A stretch of 64,000 nucleotides of DNA from JALEFZ01 sp964564415. GTDB lineage: Bacteria; Bacteroidota; Bacteroidia; J057. A program made the translations under genes and the position numbers. The stretch spans positions 248,001 through 312,000 of the forward strand of contig CAZMAV010000003.1 of the NCBI GenBank assembly GCA_964564415.1, read 5' to 3'. Of this stretch, positions 1 to 9,084 are shown in pieces (within the stretch, counting starts at the first letter, position 1; each line of letters starts with the position of its first letter). The notes beneath the pieces are model-generated. The model made no database searches and was not told the DNA's origin. It worked only from the letters and a program-made list of their open reading frames with translations.

Positions 1-1293
1 CAGCAATTCACCCAGTTTGAACAGGAAATGCTCAAGGACTACCTGGAAGTTATCGGGATCATAGGGGTTATCCTGATTGTCCTGGAGGCTGCTCTTGACC
101 TCAAGTTGGAAAAAGAGAAGGTAGGCCTTATCACGAAATCGGCTTTTCTGGCGATTATCTTGCTTTTGTTGACTACCGCCATTATCGCTGTAGGCATATA
201 CCTGGTCTACGGAGGAGCCTTTATCAATTACTTCAACCAGGATCTCCTACTTATCGACGTCAACCGACGCACCTGGTATGTCTGCTTTCTATACGCCATC
301 CCCCTTGCTGTGATGAGTTCGGCCATCATCATTCCTTCAGTCAGTGGACTTATCAACCTGAAGAAAGAGTTTTTGATCTTCGAGTCGGCTTTTTCGGATA
401 TCCTGGGAATTATACTTTTTTATTCCTATCTGGCCGCCGAACACAGTTCCGAGGGTTCCAACCTGATGGCGGGTACAGTGGGCAACATCTTCTTGACCCT
501 GGTCCTTTCTGTGCTTATTTCCTACGGATTGATCATCCTTTTTCAAAATATAGAGGGGGCTGCCAAACTCTCCATGCTCATCGCTATTTTGTTGGGTTTG
601 TATGCCCTGGGCAAATATTATCACCTCTCTCCCCTAATTCTGATCTTGGTATTTGGGCTCATGCTCAATAACCAGCAGTTGTTCTTCTTCGGATCTCTGA
701 AGCGCTTCGTCCAGGAAAAACCTTTGGAAAAAATATTGGATAATCTCCATCTGATCACCCAGGAGGTGGCCTTCATGGTGAGAACCTTCTTCTTTGTAAT
801 ATTTGGAATGTCGATCATCCTGGCCCAGGTTTTTCACTGGTCGGTGCCGGTCATTACCCTGATTGCCCTTTTGGCTATCTATGTTCCTCGCTTTTTGGGC
901 CTGAAGGTAACCATGGGCAAGGACATCTACCCGGAGGTATTTGTGGCTCCCAGGGGCCTGATCACCGTCCTGCTTTTTTATGCCATTCCCGAAAACCTCA
1001 TTCCGCTAAGGGTAATGGGAGAAGCTGCGGACGGAAGCCTAGAAGTTCAGCCTATCTTTGAACCGGGGATTCTGGTGCTGGTCATATTATCTACCAGTTT
1101 GATCATGACCTATGGCTTGATTCGGAATGTCCACCTCAATCGTGCCAATAAGAAAAAAGAGGAAGCCAAGGGAGGAGACAAATCATCTTCTTCTGATCCC
1201 AAGCAGGGGGAGAAGACAGGAGGAGGTAAAAAGCCGGAATCCCCCGGAGAGTTTGTGAGCAACTTTCCTCCCCCCGGGCAAGAATTAGATTGA
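1..1293 (+). CDS. Cation:proton antiporter (CPA family), 5' end outside the window
   Basis: Integral membrane protein made almost wholly of hydrophobic helices, ending in a charged Lys/Glu/Gly/Ser-rich cytoplasmic tail of about 50 residues. The first in-frame ATG is at 28, but the frame is open back to base 1 and the residues before that ATG look like coding sequence. The true start is therefore probably upstream, and the first helix or helices are missing. The helix around GIIGVILIVLEAALDLKL resembles the second or third helix of Na+/H+ exchangers, and the family would exchange sodium or potassium for protons across the inner membrane. The ion is not determinable. A hairpin at 1345-1372 follows the stop. 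Family confidence is moderate, because the diagnostic double-Asp helix was not pinned down. Confidence 0.75.
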   Translation, partial: QQFTQFEQEMLKDYLEVIGIIGVILIVLEAALDLKLEKEKVGLITKSAFLAIILLLLTTAIIAVGIYLVYGGAFINYFNQDLLLIDVNRRTWYVCFLYAIPLAVMSSAIIIPSVSGLINLKKEFLIFESAFSDILGIILFYSYLAAEHSSEGSNLMAGTVGNIFLTLVLSVLISYGLIILFQNIEGAAKLSMLIAILLGLYALGKYYHLSPLILILVFGLMLNNQQLFFFGSLKRFVQEKPLEKILDNLHLITQEVAFMVRTFFFVIFGMSIILAQVFHWSVPVITLIALLAIYVPRFLGLKVTMGKDIYPEVFVAPRGLITVLLFYAIPENLIPLRVMGEAADGSLEVQPIFEPGILVLVILSTSLIMTYGLIRNVHLNRANKKKEEAKGGDKSSSSDPKQGEKTGGGKKPESPGEFVSNFPPPGQELD

Positions 1294-1344
1294 GCTTTCG
1301 CTGTTTTTGAGGGGGTAGGATGATATATTTGACTGATAAAGTCA

Positions 1345-1372
1345 GGGAAATGAGCCTTTTATCTCATTTCCC
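1345..1372 (+). terminator. Hairpin after the antiporter gene
   Basis: A perfect 10-bp inverted repeat (gggaaatgag / ctcatttccc) with an 8-nt loop lies 52 nt after the antiporter stop and 25 nt before the next start. There is no strong T tract, so it may be a weak terminator or an RNA-stabilising hairpin. Confidence 0.5.
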
Positions 1373-1396
1373 TATCAAATAAACCTTCTTAAATCA

Positions 1397-2032
1397 ATGT
1401 TAGAAAATTCCATCCCTGTCAATAACCTGCTCATAGACCTTGGTGCTGTCCTATACGAAATTGACGTTCCAAAAACCGAAAAGGCGTATCGGTCCCTCCT
1501 CCCCGACCATTTCAAGGAAATAGATAGCAAGAGCTTGATGAAGCATCCCCTCTTCCTCCAACTGGATCAGGGACGAATTGAGATTGACGATTTTGCAACT
1601 TCCCTGATAGAGACCTTTGAGATGAAGGCCGATCCCCGGCAGATAAAGCAGGTGTGGAGGGAGTTATTGGTGGGGCTTTATCCAGGACGTACGGAATTGG
1701 TGCAGAAATTGGGGGAGAGGTACAGGCTGGCCCTGCTGAGCAATACCAGCCGTTACCATTTTGAGCATTATGAGGAAGCCTGCGGGCCTATGTTTGCTGC
1801 GATGGACTCTTTGTTTTTTTCCTTCGAAATGGGAATGACCAAGCCGAATCCAGAAATATATCTTCATGTACTCCAGCAGATGAACTGGAAGGCAGGGGAG
1901 ACCCTTTTCCTGGACGATTCTCCCTCTAACATAGATGCTGCAAAAGAATTGGGCCTTCAGGTCGTTTGGATAGAAGAAGCAGAGATGTTCGAGACCCTTG
2001 CTCAGCGCCTGATTCAAGCTCAAGCCGTATGA
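1397..2032 (+). CDS. HAD-superfamily hydrolase (YihX/epoxide-hydrolase-N like)
   Basis: A 211-residue haloacid dehalogenase fold phosphatase. Motif I is LIDLGAVL, with the nucleophilic Asp near residue 14. The second Asp of the usual DxD is absent, as in the YihX-like subgroup. Motif II is LLSNTS (about 114-119), motif III has the Lys in MTKPNPEIY, and motif IV is FLDDSPSN, the metal site. The most likely activity is a cytoplasmic small-molecule phosphatase, for example sugar phosphate or FMN; the substrate cannot be read from sequence. Its stop overlaps the start of the next gene by 4 nt (ATGA), which implies translational coupling. Confidence 0.85.
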   Translation: MLENSIPVNNLLIDLGAVLYEIDVPKTEKAYRSLLPDHFKEIDSKSLMKHPLFLQLDQGRIEIDDFATSLIETFEMKADPRQIKQVWRELLVGLYPGRTELVQKLGERYRLALLSNTSRYHFEHYEEACGPMFAAMDSLFFSFEMGMTKPNPEIYLHVLQQMNWKAGETLFLDDSPSNIDAAKELGLQVVWIEEAEMFETLAQRLIQAQAV

Positions 2033-3144
2033 AAATCTACCTCATCCTCTTCACCTGTCTATGTTTTGCTGCCTTTCGGACTGCCACCGGGCAGGCCACC
2101 TCGCCCCAATTGATGGAAGGCATATTGCTGTACCAGGGGGAAGAATACGGCAAGGCAGTTCACTACCTGGCAAACCTCATCGGGGAAGAAAAAATTGACA
2201 AGGAGGAACTTCCCAAGGCGCATTATTTTCTGGGTCAATCCTATTTTTGGTTGGTAAGGGAAAATGAAAAATTCCGCCGCAGGTATCCCCTGGCGGTAGC
2301 TCGAGCCCTTACCCATACCGAGACCGCCGGAGTCCTTGATCCGGGTGGTCGTTACAGCGACCTGTCTGAGGCTTCTCTTCTTGAATTGGAACCTTATCTC
2401 TACAATGAGGCTGTTTTTCACTACAAAAAAGAAGAATTTCCCCAGGCCGATTATTATTTCAGAAAGGCCATAGCCATAGCGCCAGCGGATTACGAGGCTA
2501 TTTTGGGGAGAAGCTATGTCGCCCTGGCTCAGGCAGATACGGGCAGGGCCATCAAGCTCTGGCTGGGAATGACAAGCCAAATGCAAAACATGGGCAGGGA
2601 TAGCCTGCCTTTGGCTATGGCACAGGCTTACGAGCTGCTTTTGACCTATTATGAAGGAGAAGCATACGTTGAAGAAGAGGAAAAGCTGGAATCCATCGCC
2701 CTGAAGAAGAGTAGGGTAGAGGTCTACAAGGAGCAAGCCCTGAACAAAGAAGAAGCTGCCCTCCTGTTTGAAGACATGCTCAAAAAATATCCCGAGGATA
2801 CCAAGACCAGCCTTGCCTACGCCGAATTGCTCCAACTTATGGGCAGGGAGGATACGGCCATGGTCCTCTATCGTCAGGTGCTTCGCTATGATTCTACCCA
2901 GGTGGAAGCCCATCGGCAGTTGGCGGTGCACTACCTCAACCGCGCTGTAGCCCTTCAGGAATCGGGAAAGAATAAGGAAGAGGTGAATGCCTCTCTGGAA
3001 AGGTCTTGGCCCCACTTCGAGGTCCTCCATCGTCAGGAACCCCAGTCCCGGCTCTGGTTGGAGCAACTGGTCCTTATCGGGCAGCGACTGGCGAAGGATG
3101 AGGTGGCCACCTATGTAGACCAATGGGAAGAAATGGAAAAATAG
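2029..3144 (+). CDS. Exported TPR-repeat protein
   Basis: A 371-residue protein with an N-terminal signal peptide (MKIYLILFTCLCFAAF, cleavage near TGQA) followed by tetratricopeptide repeats across most of the chain. Recognisable TPR pairs lie around residues 25-70, 125-175 and 245-300, the last with YAELLQLMGREDTAMVLY. The frame extends further upstream with alternative codons. The ATG at 2029 is chosen because it yields the signal peptide and a 4-nt ATGA overlap with the HAD gene. It is probably a periplasmic scaffold for protein-protein contacts. No enzymatic motif was seen and the partner is unknown. Confidence 0.8.
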   Translation: MKIYLILFTCLCFAAFRTATGQATSPQLMEGILLYQGEEYGKAVHYLANLIGEEKIDKEELPKAHYFLGQSYFWLVRENEKFRRRYPLAVARALTHTETAGVLDPGGRYSDLSEASLLELEPYLYNEAVFHYKKEEFPQADYYFRKAIAIAPADYEAILGRSYVALAQADTGRAIKLWLGMTSQMQNMGRDSLPLAMAQAYELLLTYYEGEAYVEEEEKLESIALKKSRVEVYKEQALNKEEAALLFEDMLKKYPEDTKTSLAYAELLQLMGREDTAMVLYRQVLRYDSTQVEAHRQLAVHYLNRAVALQESGKNKEEVNASLERSWPHFEVLHRQEPQSRLWLEQLVLIGQRLAKDEVATYVDQWEEMEK

Positions 3145-3145
3145 C

Positions 3146-3194
3146 CAGGCCCTCAGTGCCTTGAGAGGTCAAAAGTTGGGGTTCCTGAGGGCCT
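3146..3194. terminator. Inverted repeat between convergent genes
   Basis: Perfect 11-bp arms (caggccctcag / ctgagggcctg) with a 27-nt loop fill the gap between the convergent TPR gene (ends 3144) and the baeRF gene (ends 3203). Without a T tract this is only a candidate bidirectional transcript end. Confidence 0.4.
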
Positions 3195-3202
3195 GTACTT
3201 TG

Positions 3203-4267
3203 CTAGTACCTGAGGACCATGGCGATGGGAGCATATTCTCCCAGGGTAGCCGCATCTACAAAAGCGACCTTGCCCTTCATGTTGTAGACAAATTCAGCGG
3301 TTTCATCTACAAGGTCGTCAATGACACCCAGCGCATCGGCCTCTACATTTAGGTTGATCCTATCTCCTTCGATTTTTGCAGGCTGAAAATATCCCTCTTC
3401 TACCACGAGAAGATCCCCCCGTCCCTGCTGTGCCAGTCGATAAGCTTCATCTATGCCGAGGGCAAGTTTTTCGGCACCCTTGGCTACTGATAGTTTTTCC
3501 TGAATATCGGACTGTCTTTGGTCGAGGATGGCCTTGACTGCCGGCCATGCTTTTTCGGCGATCTGGCTTTCGCTGGCATCGTCAAAATTGCCGTGTATGG
3601 AGGTCATGATCAACTCCTGGTGGTCGGCGATTTCACCATAGTGGGCGGCATTGGCTTCAACCCCGGCTAGGACCACCTCAGCAGGTTGATCTTTGTAGAT
3701 TTCGAAAAGGTCTTTGTCAATGCGATTGAAAAACTCCCGTATTTCCCGGTCCTCCTGGTCAGAGAAGCTATTGACCAGCCTGTCGGTGGTATAAATTTCA
3801 TTTTCAAAGGGAAAGCCATGGCTACGAAGCTCGTCCAGGTGATCGCGAACCCCATAAAAGAGGCGGACTTTTTTCTGGCTGAGGGTAAGCACATAATAAG
3901 CTTCTGTCAGGTAGAAAGAGCGGATGATGTCTCGGGTAGCAAAGGTATGGTCAATGATGACTCGCTCTTCCACCGCAAAAGGAAGGCGAACAAATTCGCA
4001 GATATCCCGATTGATGAATACGGCCAGTCCTTCGAGGTTGTATTGGTGATCGATGTCCTGTTCGATCTGCTCAAAAAAGCTGAGGATAGGCTGCAGCTCC
4101 CGACCGTCAAATTCCTTTTCCAGTCGCTCGGTAGCTTCTTTGATCAGGTTTTTGAGGCGAATCTCATCTTGCTTGCTCTCAGAGGATATCCTGTGGGTAG
4201 GTAAAATCAGGGATATACAAGGATAGTGATAAATGTTCTTGATTTTGTTAAATACGGTCTTGCTCAT
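3203..4267 (-). CDS. baeRF family 3 protein (bacterial eRF1-like)
   Basis: A 354-residue soluble protein resembling the bacterial archaeo-eukaryotic release factor families (baeRF_family3). These are eRF1-fold proteins proposed to act at ribosomes or in stress-linked translation termination. Supporting features are the conserved N-terminal stretch ISLILPTHR, a central block with VFINRDICEFVRLPF and YVLTLSQKKVRLFYG, and a C-terminal eL30/Pelota-like half with a GDLLVVEEGYFQP strand. No signal peptide or membrane segment is visible. It is encoded alone, convergent with the TPR gene, starting at ATG 4267. The biological role of this family is poorly established. Confidence 0.75.
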   Translation of the reverse strand: MSKTVFNKIKNIYHYPCISLILPTHRISSESKQDEIRLKNLIKEATERLEKEFDGRELQPILSFFEQIEQDIDHQYNLEGLAVFINRDICEFVRLPFAVEERVIIDHTFATRDIIRSFYLTEAYYVLTLSQKKVRLFYGVRDHLDELRSHGFPFENEIYTTDRLVNSFSDQEDREIREFFNRIDKDLFEIYKDQPAEVVLAGVEANAAHYGEIADHQELIMTSIHGNFDDASESQIAEKAWPAVKAILDQRQSDIQEKLSVAKGAEKLALGIDEAYRLAQQGRGDLLVVEEGYFQPAKIEGDRINLNVEADALGVIDDLVDETAEFVYNMKGKVAFVDAATLGEYAPIAMVLRY

Positions 4268-4471
4268 ATTGGATAATAAAAAGTTTGTGCTGATGGGAGA
4301 TAAAGCATTGCTGTGTGTAGCAGAGATTTTATTTGCTGAGCTAATTTAGAAAAATTTGGATCATTTTAGCCTCGTAAAAAGGCAGATTGCAGGATTCTGC
4401 TGTTCCTTTGTGAGGAAATGAAAAATGCCGGAGCCTTCAGGCTATGCTACAACTTAAACTTTCTCCATATT

Positions 4472-4499
4472 TTTGGTAATTTACCATATGTATAATTTG
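4472..4499 (+). promoter_or_regulatory. Candidate Bacteroidota-type promoter with internal palindrome
   Basis: A TTTG at 4472-4475 is followed after 17 nt by taatttg at 4493-4499, close to the Bacteroidota -33 TTTG / -7 TAnnTTTG pattern with one spacer base short. A short palindrome, ggtaatttacc (4475-4485), sits between the boxes where a repressor could bind. It precedes the small membrane gene at 4549. Confidence 0.35.
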
Positions 4500-4548
4500 A
4501 ACATATTTAGATAAATTTTTGTTGCAGGGAAACAGACGACTTATCAGC

Positions 4549-4872
4549 ATGAAAAGTATCTTTGCCAAATACAAAGAAACTGTAAGACCGGGCTGGATAT
4601 CCTTTTTGGGAATATTTCTGAGCCTGATGTTTACCCTTTCCATAATGCAAAATCTTCAGCAAGTGAACTTTGATCCGGGTGTAGATGTCCTAGAGGACTG
4701 GGAGGAGGAGAATAAAGAAAGCAAAAAAGTATTTGACGAATTGGAATACCTCCATACCGAATCCTTATCTAGCTCGGAGAGTCTGCCCGAATTTGCCCAG
4801 CGCTTTTATGAGACAAGGCCTTGGATGAGTCATATTCCCGATACTCATACTCCTCCTCCTCGAAGGGCCTGA
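4549..4872 (+). CDS. Small single-pass membrane protein, unknown function
   Basis: A 107-residue protein not recognised as a known family. Residues about 11-30 (WISFLGIFLSLMFTLSIM) form one membrane segment preceded by basic residues. After it comes an acidic stretch (DWEEENKES) and a Ser-rich, Pro-rich tail ending HTPPPRRA. Start ATG 4549 is preferred over an upstream TTG because it places the membrane helix close to the N-terminus. It lies 106 nt upstream of the SulP gene on the same strand and may be co-transcribed with it. A role with the transporter is only a guess from position. Confidence 0.55.
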   Translation: MKSIFAKYKETVRPGWISFLGIFLSLMFTLSIMQNLQQVNFDPGVDVLEDWEEENKESKKVFDELEYLHTESLSSSESLPEFAQRFYETRPWMSHIPDTHTPPPRRA

Positions 4873-4978
4873 TTTCCCCAAAATTTTCCCCAACAACCAA
4901 GGAAGGTCCAAAGCTGACTTTCCTCCCATATATAGTTTGGATACAGCCAATTCCACCATTGTACCAATTCACTTAAAC

Positions 4979-6625
4979 ATGTCTGACCATAAGAAACTTC
5001 ATCCACTAAGGAATCTCCAGCATGACCTCCCCGCATCTCTGGTCGTATTTTTGGTAGCGGTCCCCCTGTGTTTGGGAATCGCCCTGGGCTCGGAGGCCCC
5101 TCTCTTTTCCGGAATTATTGCGGGCATTACAGGAGGTATTGTCGTAGGTTTCATCAGCCGTTCGCCTCTTGGGGCGAGTGGTCCTGCTGCGGGTTTAATT
5201 CCCATCGTAGCCGCAGCCATCGCCAGCCTGGGTTTTCAGGGCTTTCTGGTGGCTGTTATGGTCGGTGGTGTCATACAGATTCTCTTTGGCCTCCTACGAT
5301 TTGGCATCATCGGGTATTATTTTCCCAGTTCGGTGATCCGAGGGATGCTGACGGGAATCGGCCTTATCATTATTTTAAAGCAAATTCCCCATATCTTTGG
5401 GGTAGATCAGGACTTTGAAGGAGACTTTGCCTTTAACCAAAAGGACGGAGAGACGACCTTCTCCGAATTTGGCAATGTCTTGAGTCAATTTAGCACCACA
5501 GCCATGATCATCTCTGCGGTCTCCCTGGCCATCCTCATCTTGTGGGAGCAGCAGTTCATGAAAAAAATCAAGGTATTTCAGATCATTCAGGGACCCCTGG
5601 TGGTCGTGGTCGTTGGGATTTTGTTCAATTCCTATTTTTCAGGCATAGATGGAATGGCACTTAAAGCCGAGCAGGTGGTCAACATTCCCGTAGCCAAGGG
5701 CTGGGACAGTTTTCTGGGGCTCTTTACGACTCCGGACTTTTCTTATCTGGGCAACAGAGAGGTATACATTACCGGAGCCATCATCGCCCTGGTCGCCAGC
5801 CTGGAAACCCTCCTTTGTGTGGAGGCTACTGACAAACTGGATCCCTACAAGCGGATTACTCCGACAAACCGGGAACTCTTTGCACAAGGAACAGGCAATA
5901 TTATTTCGGGCCTCATCGGAGGACTGCCCATTACCCAGGTGATTGTCCGGTCTTCTGCTAACATACAGTCGGGGGGAAGGACACAGGCTTCGGCCATCAT
6001 TCATGGCTTTTTGCTGTTGATCTCCGTCCTCGTTCTACCGGACCTGCTCAACATGGTCCCCTACGCCAGTTTGGCTGCCATCCTCCTCATGGTGGGTTAC
6101 AAGCTCGCTAAGCCCAGCATTTTTAAGCAAATGTATAGGAAGGGCTGGGTGGTATTTGTCCCCTTTGTCATTACGGTCCTGGCCATTGTGCTGACTGACC
6201 TTTTGATAGGGATTGGAATAGGACTTGTCCTGGCCATTATCTTTATTTTGTACAATAATTTCCGCCTGCCTTACTTCGTGGACAAGGATGGTGATCCTGA
6301 TAACAATACGGTCAGGATAGAACTGGCCCAGGACGTAACCTTTCTGCACAAGGCCAATATCATCCGCACCCTCAAAAATATTCCCGAAGATACCAGGCTC
6401 ATCATCGATGGGTCCAAGGCGGTCAATATCGACCCGGACATCATCGAGATCATCGAGGATTTCAATACGACGGCCCAAAACAAGGGCATAGAATTGGAGG
6501 TGATCGGCCTGAGCGACATCAAGTTGGAAAATCCGGTTCGTACCTTTACCGATACCATGAGGAAGAAGGTCAACCAGCAACATAGAAACAGGGGGCAGCA
6601 AAAACCCGTCAGCGAGGAGGCATAG
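4979..6625 (+). CDS. SulP/SLC26 family inorganic anion transporter with STAS domain
   Basis: A 548-residue inner-membrane transporter. The N-terminal signature (LVVFLVAVPLCLGIALGSEAP, then SPLGASGPAAG) is typical of the bacterial SulP subgroup that includes bicarbonate and sulfate carriers. About 10-14 membrane helices run to residue ~430, followed by a C-terminal STAS domain (about 440-530) with LIIDGSKAVNIDPDI. Start ATG 4979 was chosen over an upstream TTG because MSDHKKLHPLRN leads directly into the family's N-terminus. The substrate (bicarbonate, sulfate or other) is undetermined; no carbonic anhydrase gene is adjacent in the window. It ends just before a strong bidirectional terminator. 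Confidence 0.9.
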   Translation: MSDHKKLHPLRNLQHDLPASLVVFLVAVPLCLGIALGSEAPLFSGIIAGITGGIVVGFISRSPLGASGPAAGLIPIVAAAIASLGFQGFLVAVMVGGVIQILFGLLRFGIIGYYFPSSVIRGMLTGIGLIIILKQIPHIFGVDQDFEGDFAFNQKDGETTFSEFGNVLSQFSTTAMIISAVSLAILILWEQQFMKKIKVFQIIQGPLVVVVVGILFNSYFSGIDGMALKAEQVVNIPVAKGWDSFLGLFTTPDFSYLGNREVYITGAIIALVASLETLLCVEATDKLDPYKRITPTNRELFAQGTGNIISGLIGGLPITQVIVRSSANIQSGGRTQASAIIHGFLLLISVLVLPDLLNMVPYASLAAILLMVGYKLAKPSIFKQMYRKGWVVFVPFVITVLAIVLTDLLIGIGIGLVLAIIFILYNNFRLPYFVDKDGDPDNNTVRIELAQDVTFLHKANIIRTLKNIPEDTRLIIDGSKAVNIDPDIIEIIEDFNTTAQNKGIELEVIGLSDIKLENPVRTFTDTMRKKVNQQHRNRGQQKPVSEEA

Positions 6626-6661
6626 TCGCCTTCCTAACAACTCATTCCTTATATGAGGTAT

Positions 6662-6698
6662 AAAAAAATCCCGACGTTGATGGCGCCGGGATTTTTTT
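6662..6698. terminator. Bidirectional intrinsic terminator
   Basis: Arms aaaaaaatcccg (6662-6673) and cgggattttttt (6687-6698) form a GC-based stem with a T run on each strand. It lies between the convergent SulP gene and DUF937 gene and should stop transcription in both directions. Confidence 0.85.
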
Positions 6699-6718
6699 AG
6701 AAGGGAAGGGGGAAAGTT

Positions 6719-7357
6719 TTATTTTCCACCAAAGAGGCCTCCGATCAGTCCTCCGAGTCCACCCTTGCTTTTGCCTCCGGCCATTCCGGCGATATCGTCG
6801 AGGATGGAGCCGTCTCCGTCGGCATCTAAAAACTTATTGGCCATGTCCATCAAGGGATTTTCCTGGGCGGCCTGGTTGATATTTTGCTTTTCATTTTTAA
6901 GCATATCGGCCATTTGGTTCTCGTCGAGGTTATTTTGCTGCTTCTGCCTGGAGAGGAAACCCATGATAATAGGAGCGAGGTTGGCCAGGAGTTGGGCGCT
7001 CTGGTTGGAGTTGAGCCCGGTCATCTTGCTAAGGCCGTTTTCCATGTTGGGTTGATTTTGGCCAAATAGGTTGGAAAGGATGTGTTGGGCGGGGCCATTG
7101 TCGGTTTTGCCCAAGAATCCTACCAGGTCTTCCATGATATTGCCATCTCCATCGGCGTCGATCAGGGACATAATGCCGCTGCTCCCGAGGCTTTGCTGGC
7201 CCTGTCCTTCTGTTTGCTTAGCGAGTTGCCCCATGAGCATGGGGAGGGCCGCAGTTACGGCGTTGTTGGTGGTTTCCTTATCGGCTCCCAATTGACCGCT
7301 GAGGGCTTCGAGGGCGGGACCACTGATTTGTTCGTTGAGTTGGTTGATGAGAGACAT
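6719..7357 (-). CDS. DUF937 protein with two calcium-loop motifs
   Basis: A 212-residue soluble protein with the DUF937 N-terminal pattern (ALEALSGQLGADKETTNNAVTAALPMLM), Gln/Asn-rich helices, and a Gly-rich C-terminus (GGLGGLIGGLFGGK). Two EF-hand/dockerin-like loops are visible, DADGDGNIMEDL near residue 68 and DADGDGSILDDI near residue 178, so calcium binding is likely. The cellular role of DUF937 proteins is not established. It is transcribed alone from a start at 7357 and ends at the shared terminator 6662-6698. Confidence 0.8.
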   Translation of the reverse strand: MSLINQLNEQISGPALEALSGQLGADKETTNNAVTAALPMLMGQLAKQTEGQGQQSLGSSGIMSLIDADGDGNIMEDLVGFLGKTDNGPAQHILSNLFGQNQPNMENGLSKMTGLNSNQSAQLLANLAPIIMGFLSRQKQQNNLDENQMADMLKNEKQNINQAAQENPLMDMANKFLDADGDGSILDDIAGMAGGKSKGGLGGLIGGLFGGK

Positions 7358-7617
7358 TCGTTTAGGTATTTGATTTAATTGAGTGTATGATTCGAGTAGC
7401 CTTACAATTTCATTTCGACATACACGGGTTTATTTTTCCGTGCTAATGTCCTTCCTGGATATATCCTCCGATTTTTGAGAAAAATTGAACCCCTGAAATA
7501 TTGAAATCAATTGAAACACTAACTTATTCAATTCTTAAGATAAGATTAATTCCTAAAAGTCATTTTTTTGTATGGGGAATTAGAAAAAAAATTGGGGATA
7601 GTCTTAGCTTTGAATAC

Positions 7618-8658
7618 ATGAACTCATATCCCATCTTCATTGGAAAAGGGGCCCTCGGAAAGTTGAAAGACTTGCTCCTGACCCCTGACTACACCAAGAT
7701 TCTGGTTCTTTGCGACCAACATACTCGCCGCTACTGCTATCCCCGGCTGAAGGACTACCTTCCTGCCCATGAGGTCTCCGAAATAGCTCCGGGCGAAGCC
7801 TACAAAAATCTCGATACCTGCATTTATCTCTGGCAGGCCATGACTATGCAGAAAATGGACCGACATTCTCTTGTGGTCAACCTTGGTGGAGGAGTCATGG
7901 GAGACATGGGAGGCTTTGTGGCGGCTACCTACAAGCGGGGCATAGATTTTATTCAGGTTCCCACCACCCTTCTTTCCATGGTGGATGCCTCGGTAGGGGG
8001 TAAGTTGGGGGTAGACTTCCAGGGATTCAAGAATCACATTGGCCTTTTTCAGGAGCCTCAGGCTGTGGTGATCGACCCTGAATTTTTGGACAGCCTTCCT
8101 GAAGAAGAACTGCGTTCAGGCTTTGCGGAGGTCATCAAGCATGACCTGATCGCCGATCGGGAGGCCTGGACGGTTTTGAGGGAGGTGGATAAGATTCGTT
8201 CCATGGACCTGACAGAACTGATCCGCCATTCTGTGCAGATCAAACAGGGCATTGTGGAGGCTGATCCTTTGGAAAAAGGACTTCGAAAGGCCCTCAATTT
8301 TGGCCATACGGTGGGGCATGCCATTGAAGGGCATCAATTGGAAAAGGGGGCTCCCCTTCTGCATGGGGAAGCTGTAGCCCTGGGCATGATCGCCGAAAGC
8401 TGGATCTCTCACCAACGGGGCCTCCTGAGCGAAGCGGAGCTGGGGGAGGTGCAGGAGTTGATTCGCAGGCTTTATCCCCCGTATCGGATGGAAGAAGATG
8501 ACTTTGAAGCCCTCTATGCCCGCGCTCAAAATGACAAGAAGAACAGGGGCGGCAAGGTCATTTGCACCCTTTTGGAGGGCATAGGTCAGGCCCGGGTCAA
8601 TGAGGCCATCAGCCGGGAAGAATTCATGAATTCTTTGGTCTATGTGAACGTGGTGTAA
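7618..8658 (+). CDS. aroB: 3-dehydroquinate synthase
   Basis: A 346-residue cytoplasmic enzyme converting DAHP to 3-dehydroquinate, the second step of the shikimate pathway, with NAD+ and a divalent metal. The glycine-rich NAD site is NLGGGVMGDMGGFVA. The following signature blocks PTTLLSMVDASVGGK, GFAEVIKH (metal-ligand Glu), NFGHTVGHAIE and HGEAVALGM (metal His residues) are all present. The frame is open upstream to TTG 7501, but ATG 7618 gives the normal family N-terminus (SYPIFIGKGAL), so the 117-nt extension was not included. No other aro gene is nearby. Confidence 0.95.
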   Translation: MNSYPIFIGKGALGKLKDLLLTPDYTKILVLCDQHTRRYCYPRLKDYLPAHEVSEIAPGEAYKNLDTCIYLWQAMTMQKMDRHSLVVNLGGGVMGDMGGFVAATYKRGIDFIQVPTTLLSMVDASVGGKLGVDFQGFKNHIGLFQEPQAVVIDPEFLDSLPEEELRSGFAEVIKHDLIADREAWTVLREVDKIRSMDLTELIRHSVQIKQGIVEADPLEKGLRKALNFGHTVGHAIEGHQLEKGAPLLHGEAVALGMIAESWISHQRGLLSEAELGEVQELIRRLYPPYRMEEDDFEALYARAQNDKKNRGGKVICTLLEGIGQARVNEAISREEFMNSLVYVNVV

Positions 8659-8712
8659 GGGGGGGTTATGGAACTATTCCTCTTCGAAAAATGTAATGTT
8701 ATCCATATTTGC

Positions 8713-8853
8713 TCAACCTTGTTCAAAATACTTCTTTTGAGACATGCTAGCCTTTACATCAATAAAGTTAGCCCCCTCAAAATTTATTCCTTCTAGAATT
8801 TTTTCTAAGGATTTGCGATCTGGACTCTGCTTAGGAAAATTTCCGATTCTATT
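8713..8853 (-). pseudogene. Possible pentapeptide-repeat gene fragment
   Basis: The 425-bp gap after aroB has no full gene. One minus-strand reading frame between stops gives about 46 residues containing LEGINFEGANFIDVKAS followed by KKYFEQG. This looks like the last pentapeptide (A(N/D)LXX-type) coil and tail of a larger protein. There is no start codon or upstream continuation, so it is at most a scrap. The match is visual and short. Confidence 0.3.
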
Positions 8854-9084
8854 TTAAATGGTTATCCGCTACTATAGCTAGGGTTTTCAATGATGGCTTA
8901 CAGGGGCACTCACCAGATGGTCAAACAAGGGTTCTTTGAAGTAGGGTCGGTTTTGTTTGTAACAAAATTCATTGAGATAGTTTAACAGATATGTATCACC
9001 TATACTATGATAAATTCCAATCATGCGCTTGATGCCCACATTTTTTACCAACTACACCCAAACGGGCTCGATGAGATGGAAGTG

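Noticed and set aside
2059..3123. 354-codon minus-strand ORF over the TPR gene
   Set aside because: It is a shadow of the TPR gene: no sensible start region, low-complexity-free but family-less, while the plus strand has a signal peptide and TPRs.
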